A stretch of DNA of 64,000 bases, taken from the NCBI GenBank assembly GCA_044353855.1, contig JBILBF010000005.1, forward strand, positions 1 to 64,000. The letters are read 5' to 3'. Within the stretch, counting starts at the first letter, position 1; each line of letters begins with the position of its first letter. This document shows positions 51,862 through 60,672 of this stretch, one piece after another. The stretch is from UKL13-3 sp044353855. GTDB lineage: Bacteria > Bacteroidota > Bacteroidia > UKL13-3. The translations under genes were made by a program, and so were the position numbers. The notes below the pieces were generated by a model. The model ran no database searches. It was not told the DNA's origin and saw nothing but the letters and a program-made list of their open reading frames with translations.

Positions 51862-54543
51862 ATGATTAAAGTAGGTATATTTTTTGGAGGCAATTCTCGA
51901 GAGCGTGAAGTAAGTTTCGCAGGTGGTAGAACAGTATATGACAATTTAGATAAATCTTTATTTGAAGCGATTCCAATCTTTGTAGACAGCTTTAATAATT
52001 TTATCTTATTGGATTGGAAATATATATACAAAGGAAGTATACGTGATTTTTATCCTCCAGTAAAATTTTTAAAAGAATCTAAATACCCAATTCAAGTATA
52101 TGCAGAAAGTTTACAAAGTGAATATGCCAATAATGGACAAAAAATGGCAAGCACATTGGGTAGTATTCTAAAAGCCGAAGAGTTGACTAAACTTATTGAT
52201 GTTGCATTTTTGGCCTTGCATGGAAGTTTTGGTGAAGATGGAACCATTCAAGGTTTGTTAGAGTGGTATGGTATTCCTTATTCAGGTTCGGGTATATTAC
52301 CTTCTGCTATTGGCATGCACAAAAAAGTGCAAAAAAGGATGATGCAGCATGCAGGATTTAATAGTCCTAAGTGGAGTTCTTTGCATAAATCTGACTGGTT
52401 AAAAGGGGATGTTCAAGCAATATTTAAAAAACTACAATCAGTTGTTGGCTTTCCTTTTGTTGTTAAACCTGCTAATCAAGGTTCATCCGTTGGGGTAAGT
52501 GTTATATCTTCAAAAGATAGTTTGCTATTTGAAGCTGCAGTTAATAAAAGTTTTTTTATCCAACGTATAACCCAACAAGAATGGAAGAATAAAAAAGGTA
52601 ATGAACGGTTAACTTTTATTCAAAAGTTGAGTGATATTAAAGAGGGTATAGGTTTGCCTTTACTAGCTGGAACAACAACAATTTACCATCCAGACACATT
52701 AATTGAATTCTTAGATTCGTATTTAAAAAATAAATCGGATATTTTACTTGAGGGAATATACAGTGAAACCGAATGTTTAATTGAATCATTTATAGAAGGG
52801 CGAGAGTTTTCATGTATTGTTTTGCAAGATGAAAACCGGAAAGCTATTGCATTACCACCAACTGAAATAGTTAAAGGAAAAGAAGTTTATGATTACCGGT
52901 CAAAATATTTGCCTGGTTTTTCACGTAAAATTACACCAATTGATTTGCCTCAAAAAGATGTGCAACGTATTCGCAAAGCATGCGTGGAGTTATTTGAGTT
53001 TTTTCATTTTAATGTATATGCACGTATTGATGGTTTTATTACTGCAAAAGGTGAGTTATTTTTAAATGACCCAAACACAACCTCGGGAATGATGCCTTCT
53101 TCATTCTTTTTTCACCAAGCAGCAGAAATTGGTTTAAACCCCTCACAGTTGTTAACGTATATTATTCGCACATCTATTAATGAACGTCTGCAAACTTTAC
53201 CCACACATTATTTGCTTACACCATTATTACAAAAACTTGATAACGCCATTGCAGGAAATAAAAAAGTAAAAGCTGCTAAAAAAAGAGTGGCAGTGTTTAT
53301 GGGAGGTTATTCAACTGAGCGGCATATTTCTGTTGAGAGCGGTCGAAATATTTATGAAAAGCTAGCTTCATCTGCAACGTATCAACCATTTCCTGTATTT
53401 GTAACGGGTAATGAAACAGAACATCAACTGTATTTAATTCCCATCAATATTATGCTGAAAGACAATGCAGATGATATTAAGGAAAAAGCGGAACATTTTA
53501 AGAGAGCAGCTATTGTTGATACGATTATAGCGGATTGTCAATCGATTATTTCACGTTTTGGTGATGAAGCAAATTTGTTTACGCCTAAAAAAATTACGTA
53601 TAAAGAGCTTTCAAAATTGGCTGATGCAGTTTTTATTGGTTTGCATGGGCGCCCAGGTGAAGATGGTACTGTTCAATCTGAATTGATAAAATATAATATA
53701 CCCTTTAATGGTTCGGGAGTCGAAAGTTCTAAAATAACCATTCATAAATTTACGACCAATCAGTTACTCAAAAAACATGGATTTTTAGTTGCTGATCAAT
53801 TGATGGTTTATGACCATGAATGGAAAAAGGAAAACGCTAACATATTGGCTAATATTGAAAAAATTGGCTATCCTTTAATAGCTAAGCCTGTTGATGATGG
53901 ATGTAGTTCGGCTGTTAAAAAAATTAAAAACCGCCAAGAGTTACTCCATTATGCCGAAGGTGTTTTTCGTTCAACGTTATCTATTTCTCCAGTATTAGCT
54001 TTAAAATTGGGATTATCACCCAAAGAAGAATTCCCGAAGAAAAAGAATTTCTTGATTGAAAAATTTATAGACAAAAAAAATGCAGCACATTTTTTAGAAA
54101 TTACAGGAGGAATGCTAACCCATTATGATAAAAATGGTAAACTTGTATTTGAATCTTTTGAGCCTTCTGAGGCATTAGCAGAAGGAGAAATTTTGTCTTT
54201 GGAAGAAAAGTTTTTGGCTGGACAAGGTCAGAACATTACACCTGCTCGTTACCATAAAAATCCAGTTATTCGAAATGCGATTAGCAAAGAAGTACAAAAA
54301 ATATTAGTTACAGGGGCTAAAGTGTTGCATGTAGAAAGTTACTGTCGCATTGATGCATTTGTTCGAATTGATAAAAAAAATAAACCAGAAGTTATTTTTA
54401 TTGAAGTAAACTCTTTACCAGGGATGACACCTGCAACGGCAATTTTCCATCAGTGTGCGTTAAATGGGTACAAACCTTTTGAGTTTATTGATTCAATTTT
54501 GAAATTCGGAACTGAGCGGGTTAATAAAGGGGCAAAACACTAA
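51862..54543 (+). CDS. Tandem D-alanine-D-alanine ligase (two Ddl modules in one protein)
   Basis: An 893-residue protein made of two ATP-grasp Ddl modules. Module 1 (~1-445) has GGNSREREVS, LHGSFGEDGTIQGLLEWYG, VKPANQGSSVGVSV, the loop VYDYRSKYL (Tyr349) and metal ligands Asp403/Asn405 in NDPNTTSGMMP. Module 2 (~474-893) has GGYSTERHIS, LHGRPGEDGTVQ, AKPVDDGCSSAV, the loop LSLEEKFL (Phe784) and Glu848/Asn850 in IEVNSLPGMTP. A normal Ddl is ~310-370 residues. Tyr at the 349 position favours D-Ala as acceptor, while Phe at this position is linked to D-lactate use in other ligases. First gene of a run with PASTA, T9SS and rhodanese genes. Confidence 0.9.
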   Translation: MIKVGIFFGGNSREREVSFAGGRTVYDNLDKSLFEAIPIFVDSFNNFILLDWKYIYKGSIRDFYPPVKFLKESKYPIQVYAESLQSEYANNGQKMASTLGSILKAEELTKLIDVAFLALHGSFGEDGTIQGLLEWYGIPYSGSGILPSAIGMHKKVQKRMMQHAGFNSPKWSSLHKSDWLKGDVQAIFKKLQSVVGFPFVVKPANQGSSVGVSVISSKDSLLFEAAVNKSFFIQRITQQEWKNKKGNERLTFIQKLSDIKEGIGLPLLAGTTTIYHPDTLIEFLDSYLKNKSDILLEGIYSETECLIESFIEGREFSCIVLQDENRKAIALPPTEIVKGKEVYDYRSKYLPGFSRKITPIDLPQKDVQRIRKACVELFEFFHFNVYARIDGFITAKGELFLNDPNTTSGMMPSSFFFHQAAEIGLNPSQLLTYIIRTSINERLQTLPTHYLLTPLLQKLDNAIAGNKKVKAAKKRVAVFMGGYSTERHISVESGRNIYEKLASSATYQPFPVFVTGNETEHQLYLIPINIMLKDNADDIKEKAEHFKRAAIVDTIIADCQSIISRFGDEANLFTPKKITYKELSKLADAVFIGLHGRPGEDGTVQSELIKYNIPFNGSGVESSKITIHKFTTNQLLKKHGFLVADQLMVYDHEWKKENANILANIEKIGYPLIAKPVDDGCSSAVKKIKNRQELLHYAEGVFRSTLSISPVLALKLGLSPKEEFPKKKNFLIEKFIDKKNAAHFLEITGGMLTHYDKNGKLVFESFEPSEALAEGEILSLEEKFLAGQGQNITPARYHKNPVIRNAISKEVQKILVTGAKVLHVESYCRIDAFVRIDKKNKPEVIFIEVNSLPGMTPATAIFHQCALNGYKPFEFIDSILKFGTERVNKGAKH

Positions 54544-54687
54544 TGGCTTGTTGATACAAATTAGCAGATTGTTTTGTAAGCGAGAAACACCTTATTTAGG
54601 GTATTTTCTGAGTACAATTTACGCAACAACCATTTACCTTAAAACCAAATTTGTTCATTCTACCGTAAAACAGCATATTTGAGCCAC

Positions 54688-55437
54688 ATGAATCAACTAC
54701 TTAAAATTATTTCTGCAAATATTTTAGCAATCGTTATCGTATTGGTGATTTTGTTTTCAGTTACTTCAATGGTTTTAAATAATACTACCCGACATGGGGA
54801 ATCGCTTACTGTTCCTGATATTACAGGTTTGAGTATAGAGGATGCAATGTCTATTTTAACAGCTAAAAATTTAAAATTTATCATTACCGATTCTTTGTTT
54901 TTTGAAGACAAACCTAAAAACAGTGTATTGGATCAAAATCCTTCTCCTCAATCAAAAGTAAAAGAAGGCCGAGTTGTCTATTTAACGCTTAATAGCAACA
55001 AAGCTCCTTTGGTTACCATGCCTAATTTAATTGATGTATCATTAAGGCAAGCCCAAGTATTGTTGCAAAGTGTTGGACTTAAATCAGGGAAATTAATATA
55101 CAAGCCAGATATTGCTCAAAACGTTGTATTAGAACAATTATATGGCAATTCACCTTCAGTAGCAGGAAGCAAAATACCCAAAGGCTCAGTCATTGATTTG
55201 GTTTTAGGAGATGGTTTAGGGCAAGGAAATATTTCGTTGCCCAATTTTGAAGGTCTTACTTTGGATGAAGCACGTAATTTATTGGCAAGTTCATCGTTAT
55301 CTTTAGGTTCTGTTATTTATCAAGGAAATATTAGTGATTCAAGTGCTGCAACAGTAGTGCAACAACAACCCATATTTGCAGAAGGAGTGATGGTAGGCGC
55401 TGGGCAAACCATTGATTTATTTTTAAAACAAGAATGA
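54688..55437 (+). CDS. Membrane-anchored PASTA-domain protein
   Basis: A 249-residue protein from the ATG at 54688 (a TTG at 54679 adds three residues). One N-terminal helix (ANILAIVIVLVILFSVTSMV) anchors three PASTA domains: LTVPDITGLSIEDAMSIL, VTMPNLIDVSLRQAQVLL and ISLPNFEGLTLDEARNLL. PASTA domains bind peptidoglycan fragments or beta-lactam-like ligands, here without a kinase or transpeptidase. The position right after a Ddl gene fits a role at the growing wall. The stop overlaps the next start in an ATGA arrangement. Confidence 0.9.
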   Translation: MNQLLKIISANILAIVIVLVILFSVTSMVLNNTTRHGESLTVPDITGLSIEDAMSILTAKNLKFIITDSLFFEDKPKNSVLDQNPSPQSKVKEGRVVYLTLNSNKAPLVTMPNLIDVSLRQAQVLLQSVGLKSGKLIYKPDIAQNVVLEQLYGNSPSVAGSKIPKGSVIDLVLGDGLGQGNISLPNFEGLTLDEARNLLASSSLSLGSVIYQGNISDSSAATVVQQQPIFAEGVMVGAGQTIDLFLKQE

Positions 55438-58319
55438 GCAAACACATCGTTTTTTATACGTTATTTTTTTCTTGTTTTTCTTATACTCAAGTTAAGGCTC
55501 AGCAGGGCAGAGAGAAACTCATTCCATTATCTGTTAATTCACTGTTGCAAGAGCAGTACAATACCCCAAAAGTACCTGAACAACGTTCAACTGTATCTTT
55601 CCAAAAAGCTGCTATATTAAACAATAGGTTTCCTTTTATTGATCGTTTTGATGATGGAAATATAGAACTTACAGATTCATTGTGGGAGTTCAAATCGGTA
55701 AAAGTGGAAAATGAACGCGCCATTTTGAATGCTCAAAATGAAGTTGGTAATACATACAATAGTGGAAATGGTTCATTTGGCGAAACGGATATTTTACAAT
55801 CAAAAGATATAGCTATTTTGGGTTCGAATGGCCAACTTTTTATTGCATTTACCTATAGTACGGGTGCTACCTGGCAAAATGGAGATTCACTCGTATTGGA
55901 ATTTAAAACGCCTTCCGGAAATTATGTATCTGCTTGGAAATCGCCCAATTCTATTCTTTCAACAACAACTGTTCGTATCCCAATTGTACTTCAAAATGTG
56001 CTTTCCTCTGCTTTTGGATTTAGGTTTAAAAGTTATACAACACGAATATCTACCAATACGCAAACATTTTTAATAAACGAAATCGTTTTAAGTGATAAAT
56101 TGGATTTGCCCTATTATGAAAATTTTATTCAAACGTCATTTAACGATACCACAACTCCTTCTCCTTTATTTTGGCAACAGGCAGAACCCCATTTGATAAA
56201 AGAATATAGCCCTGCAGGAACCAATGCCGTAGTTTTTAATGCGTTTTCAAAATCAGGAAATGTGTATGCTAATAATGGTTATGGAGATACGCTTCATTCA
56301 CAACCTATCAATATGTTGTTGTATCCAATTTCCGATTCTATTTTCGTTCGCTTTTTGTATAAATCAATGCCAGCAGCTGATAATACAGACACGCTTTTGG
56401 TTGATTTTTTAAATAATGCTGGAGATTGGATTTCTGTTATGAAACTGATACCCAATAATTCGCAACAGTTTGTTCCATATATACAACAAGCAAATGTTGG
56501 CCGATTTAGGCATGCTAATTTTCAATACCGCATCATCAATAAATCAAATTATTCAGTAACGGATACATTGCAATTTTTGGTTACGGGTTTTCATGTTGGG
56601 CCAAAGTTGAAATTACCTTTTGTTGATGATTTTTCTGCATCCAATATATTTCCTTCAGCTAAACGGTGGAAAGATAGAACTGTATTTATCAATAATACAT
56701 TTCCTAAATTGCCACCAACAGTAAATGTTGCCACGTTTGATGGTTTGGATGAACGAGGAAATGCATACGGACAAGGAACAGGGTATTTGGATACATTGAC
56801 GAGTAAGGCTATTTATTTGCAATCACTAACACGAAGTGATTCTGTATATTTAAGTTTTCAAATTGAACCTCAAGGTTTTGGTGATTTACCCGAAAATACC
56901 GATTATCTAACATTGGAATTTCGCACCAATAGGCTGTTTGAAAATCAATGGAATGAAGTATGGTTTGCAAGCTCACAAGCGTATTCAAATACTAAATTTA
57001 CTGAAGTTTATATTTTGGTGGATTCCGCTTATTTAACCGATGATTTTCAGTTTAGGTTTAGGAATATTGGCAGCCGAACCGGCAATATTGATAATTGGCA
57101 TTTGGATTATGTTCGACTTGACAGAGGTAGGACTTTGGTTGATGGTTTTTTTGATTTTGCAATACAACAAAGTCCTCCTTCACTGCTTCAAAAATATTAT
57201 GCAATGCCAAGTAAACATTATTTGCAAAATCCAACAGCGTACACCAATACGATTCATACAATTGGTTTGAGAAACAATGATACAATTGTGTATCCGCTTA
57301 ATTTTGGCCGAAAAGTAGTTGATGCAACGGCTACACAAATTTCAATTTTTAATGATGTACAGCCAGGCGTTGATGCTAAAGGTTTTGCCAATGGGGCTAT
57401 TTCAAATTCTTTTATATTAACACCAACTTTAGGAGCAGATTCTGTTTTATTTCATTCAACTTATTTTACCAATCAAAACAATAATTTTGATAATATTCCT
57501 TCCAACGATACACTCACAATTCCAACGATATTTAGCAATTATTTTGCCTATGATGATGGATCAGCTGAAGCAGGTTATGGAATTGAAATTGAACCAGGTT
57601 CTGTAGCGTTGGGCTATACACTTGAAACACCCGATACACTTCAAGGATTAAGTATGTTTTTTAATCAATCAACTTCCGATGTTTCTACTCAAGAGTTTAA
57701 TTTAGTGATATGGAGTGCAATTGGTACCAACGGAAATGGAACTGGCGAAACAGTCATTAAAAAAATACAACAGGCTCGTCCAACGTATATGAATGAGTTG
57801 AATAGATTTTATTTTGTAAAATTTGATTTTCCTATTTTAATGCCAGCTGGTAAATTTTATATTGGGTGGGAACAAGCAACTTCATTTCCACTCAATGTAG
57901 GATTTGATATGAATTATCAAGTTAATGGAATACCAGCTAAAAATCCAGATATGTGGTATAAAATACGTGATGGAATTTGGGGTAAAACAGATTTTGAAGG
58001 TGCACTTATGATGAGGCCAATAGTTGGAAAATGGATAGAACCAACTGTTGGTTTTGCTGAAACTAAACAACAAACATCTGAAGCGTTTAACGTTTCAATG
58101 TATCCAAACCCAGCAACAGATTTTTTGTATTTTCATTCCTCTTCAACTAATGACTTTACAATTGAAGTATTTGATTTGGTTGGAAATAAACTTGCATCAA
58201 ATGTACATTTCGAAAAAAGTATTAATTTGCAACACCTAACTTCAGGATTGTATTTGGTTACTATAAAAGATACTCAAACACAATTGCAACAAACTAAAAA
58301 ATTACTAATTAATAAATAA
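55434..58319 (+). CDS. Large secreted protein with type IX sorting domain
   Basis: A 961-residue secreted protein with a signal peptide (FYTLFFSCFSYTQVKAQ). The body is made of beta-sandwich-like repeats (for example FPFIDRFDDG, LPFVDDFSA and LPYYENF, each opening a similar ~180-residue jelly-roll-like unit). The C-terminus has a type A T9SS sorting domain: SMYPNPATDFLYF, IEVFDLVGNKLAS, LTSGLYLVTIKD and KLLINK. It is exported across the outer membrane and attached or released. Adhesion is a guess. It overlaps the PASTA gene by 4 bases. Confidence 0.85.
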   Translation: MSKHIVFYTLFFSCFSYTQVKAQQGREKLIPLSVNSLLQEQYNTPKVPEQRSTVSFQKAAILNNRFPFIDRFDDGNIELTDSLWEFKSVKVENERAILNAQNEVGNTYNSGNGSFGETDILQSKDIAILGSNGQLFIAFTYSTGATWQNGDSLVLEFKTPSGNYVSAWKSPNSILSTTTVRIPIVLQNVLSSAFGFRFKSYTTRISTNTQTFLINEIVLSDKLDLPYYENFIQTSFNDTTTPSPLFWQQAEPHLIKEYSPAGTNAVVFNAFSKSGNVYANNGYGDTLHSQPINMLLYPISDSIFVRFLYKSMPAADNTDTLLVDFLNNAGDWISVMKLIPNNSQQFVPYIQQANVGRFRHANFQYRIINKSNYSVTDTLQFLVTGFHVGPKLKLPFVDDFSASNIFPSAKRWKDRTVFINNTFPKLPPTVNVATFDGLDERGNAYGQGTGYLDTLTSKAIYLQSLTRSDSVYLSFQIEPQGFGDLPENTDYLTLEFRTNRLFENQWNEVWFASSQAYSNTKFTEVYILVDSAYLTDDFQFRFRNIGSRTGNIDNWHLDYVRLDRGRTLVDGFFDFAIQQSPPSLLQKYYAMPSKHYLQNPTAYTNTIHTIGLRNNDTIVYPLNFGRKVVDATATQISIFNDVQPGVDAKGFANGAISNSFILTPTLGADSVLFHSTYFTNQNNNFDNIPSNDTLTIPTIFSNYFAYDDGSAEAGYGIEIEPGSVALGYTLETPDTLQGLSMFFNQSTSDVSTQEFNLVIWSAIGTNGNGTGETVIKKIQQARPTYMNELNRFYFVKFDFPILMPAGKFYIGWEQATSFPLNVGFDMNYQVNGIPAKNPDMWYKIRDGIWGKTDFEGALMMRPIVGKWIEPTVGFAETKQQTSEAFNVSMYPNPATDFLYFHSSSTNDFTIEVFDLVGNKLASNVHFEKSINLQHLTSGLYLVTIKDTQTQLQQTKKLLINK

Positions 58320-58322
58320 CAT

Positions 58323-58625
58323 ATGAATGATATTACTTGTGAAGAATTAAAAGAAAGAATGGATAAAGGTGAAAAACTGAATATTATAGATGTTAGAGAA
58401 CCTTACGAGTTTGAAGAATATAATATTGGAGCCCAATTAATTCCATTAGGCGAAGTGCCTTTTAAATTAGATTCATTGGCTCAACTTAAAGATGAAGAAG
58501 TCATTGTTCATTGTAAATCGGGAAGCCGTAGCGGAAACGCCAAGTTGTTTTTAATTGAAAATGGATTTACCAATGTTCGTAATTTAATAGGTGGTGTTAC
58601 TTTGTGGAAGGCAACTTTCGAATAA
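58323..58625 (+). CDS. Single-domain rhodanese
   Basis: A 100-residue rhodanese-like protein, three bases after the T9SS gene stop. LNIIDVREPYEFEEYNI begins the fold; the active-site loop is VIVHCKSGSRSG with Cys64; GFTNVRNLIGGVTLWKA ends it. Likely moves sulfane sulfur in the cytoplasm. Strong terminator downstream, so it closes the ddl-PASTA-T9SS run. Confidence 0.9.
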   Translation: MNDITCEELKERMDKGEKLNIIDVREPYEFEEYNIGAQLIPLGEVPFKLDSLAQLKDEEVIVHCKSGSRSGNAKLFLIENGFTNVRNLIGGVTLWKATFE

Positions 58626-58648
58626 ATTGAAGATTTTAAAAACGTTTG

Positions 58649-58688
58649 AATGCAGCATGTTTTATAAAACTTTGCTGCATTTTTTTTG
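58649..58688 (+). terminator. Intrinsic terminator after the rhodanese gene
   Basis: AATGCAGCA (58649-58657) pairs with TGCTGCATT (58673-58681), with an inner GTTTTATAAAAC palindrome, followed by a T8 run. It ends the ddl operon before the cytochrome gene. Confidence 0.9.
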
Positions 58689-58701
58689 TTAATTCGTAAC
58701 C

Positions 58702-60672
58702 ATGCAATTCAGCTCAACTCGTTTTTCTGTATACGGTTTATGTTTACTTGCTTTGGGTATGATTCTCAATGTATTTTGTTCTGATCATCAAACAGCTCAG
58801 AAATCAACTGAAGTGTATTTAAACCATAATGATACGGTTAGTTATGTGGGCATTGAAACTTGTCGTAGCTGCCATAATGAAATATACAAAACCTTTATTG
58901 AAACAGGAATGGGCAAGTCTTTTGACTTGGCAACCCGTGCCAAAAGTGCAGCTGATTTTTCCAAAAAACATGTAGTTTATGATAAGTATAAAGACCTCTA
59001 TTATATGCCAACCTGGAAAGGTCAACACTTTTACATAACTGAGTTTAGGTTACAGGGTAAAGATACGATTCATAAACGAGAAGAGAAGGTTGATTATATT
59101 ATCGGTTCTGGCCAACATACCAATTCTCACATGATGAATGTAAATGGATATGTGTATCAGTTACCCCTAACATGGTATGCTCAAAAAGGTAAATGGGATT
59201 TACCTCCAGGATATGAGGATGGACATAATGTTGGATTTAACAGAGCTATTGGTTTTGAATGCATGAGTTGCCACAATGCAATGCCACAGTTTGAAGAAAA
59301 TACTACAAATAAATTCACCTCTATACCACAAGGTATTGATTGCGAAAGATGTCATGGTCCAGGTGAATTACATGTATCACAAAAGCTTGCAGGCATTTTA
59401 GTAGACACTGCAACTCAGATTGATTACACCATTGTGAATCCCAAAAAACTAAGTTGGGAACGACAGATTGATGTATGTCAGCGTTGCCACTTGCAAGGAA
59501 ATGCAGTGTTAAAACCGGGTAAATCATTTCAAGATTTTCGACCTGGAATGAACCTATCATCTGTGGTAGATATTTACATGCCTATTTACAAAGGTAAAGA
59601 AGATGAATTTATCATGGCTAGCCATGCTCAGCGGTTACAACAGAGCAAATGTTTTTTGATGAGCCAACAAGCCACTCAATCTTCAACCAATACCACTCAG
59701 CTGAATTCACAACATACAAAACTTACTTGTATTACTTGCCACAATCCACATGTAAGCGTAAAGGTTACTGGTAAGCAAATATTTAATAATGCTTGTGGCA
59801 ATTGCCATAATATGAAATCAGATTGTAAAGAAACAGCGCAACTCCGATTGGCCAAAAATGATAATTGCTGGGGCTGTCATATGCCTAAATCGGGCACCAT
59901 AGATATTCCACATGTTACTGTCACCGATCACTGGATTCGGGTTCCTTTAAAACTGGAAACTAAAAACAATATCAAAACCTTTGCTGGAATTTATTGTATC
60001 AATAATAAATCATCAGATGACTTTACAAGGGGTAATGCTTACCTTTCTTATTTTGAAAAATTTTCAGGCGAATCCAGTTCTTTAGATTCTGCTCAAGGGT
60101 ATTTGCTAAATATACAAGGAATTGATGAGGCTTTTTCACTTACAACTCGAATCCATTTTTTATACCTTAAACAGGATTACCAAACCATTGTATACTTAAC
60201 TAAAAAAATGAATCCATCAACACAATCACAACCTTGGGATTGTTATCGGATTGGGCAAGCATATCAAAATTTAGCAGCTCCACACATTGCCCAGTTATGG
60301 TATGAACAAGCTACAAAGTTGGCACCTGCAAATCTTGACTTTATTAACAAACTTGGTGCAATATACGTTGAACAAAATAAAGTAGAAGAAGGAATTGCCC
60401 AATTGCTTTATTCACTTAAGCTCAATCCAAAACAAAGTGAACCGCTCACCAATTTAGGGTTTGCTTATTTAAAACAAGGCAATACACAAAAGGCAATGGA
60501 AAATTATAATTTAGCATTGGGTTATAATCCCAACTTTGAGCCTGCATTGCTAAACAAAGCTGGATTGTATAATTTTCGTGGAAATAAAATAGAGGCCAAA
60601 AAAATATTGCTACAAATATTGAAACAAAATCCTCAAAACGAAACAGTAAAACAATACTTAAATCAACTATAG
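58702..60672 (+). CDS. Heptaheme c-type cytochrome with TPR repeats
   Basis: A 656-residue secreted or lipid-anchored protein. Seven CxxCH heme sites are visible in order: CRSCH, CMSCH, CERCH, CQRCH, CITCH, CGNCH and CWGCH, with His-rich spacers, in the layout of cytochrome c554-like proteins. The last ~200 residues carry TPR units (YRIGQAYQNLAAPHIAQLWY, NLGFAYLKQGNTQKAMENY, ALLNKAGLYNFRGNKIEAK). Combined multiheme-TPR proteins occur in environmental Bacteroidota; their electron partner and substrate are unknown. MltG starts immediately after the stop codon. Confidence 0.9.
   Translation: MQFSSTRFSVYGLCLLALGMILNVFCSDHQTAQKSTEVYLNHNDTVSYVGIETCRSCHNEIYKTFIETGMGKSFDLATRAKSAADFSKKHVVYDKYKDLYYMPTWKGQHFYITEFRLQGKDTIHKREEKVDYIIGSGQHTNSHMMNVNGYVYQLPLTWYAQKGKWDLPPGYEDGHNVGFNRAIGFECMSCHNAMPQFEENTTNKFTSIPQGIDCERCHGPGELHVSQKLAGILVDTATQIDYTIVNPKKLSWERQIDVCQRCHLQGNAVLKPGKSFQDFRPGMNLSSVVDIYMPIYKGKEDEFIMASHAQRLQQSKCFLMSQQATQSSTNTTQLNSQHTKLTCITCHNPHVSVKVTGKQIFNNACGNCHNMKSDCKETAQLRLAKNDNCWGCHMPKSGTIDIPHVTVTDHWIRVPLKLETKNNIKTFAGIYCINNKSSDDFTRGNAYLSYFEKFSGESSSLDSAQGYLLNIQGIDEAFSLTTRIHFLYLKQDYQTIVYLTKKMNPSTQSQPWDCYRIGQAYQNLAAPHIAQLWYEQATKLAPANLDFINKLGAIYVEQNKVEEGIAQLLYSLKLNPKQSEPLTNLGFAYLKQGNTQKAMENYNLALGYNPNFEPALLNKAGLYNFRGNKIEAKKILLQILKQNPQNETVKQYLNQL

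Noticed and set aside
53047..53100. Ddl module 1 as inactive because of a lost metal ligand
   Set aside because: Careful alignment shows Asp-Pro-Asn in place of Glu-Val-Asn, so the ligands are kept in a conservative form.
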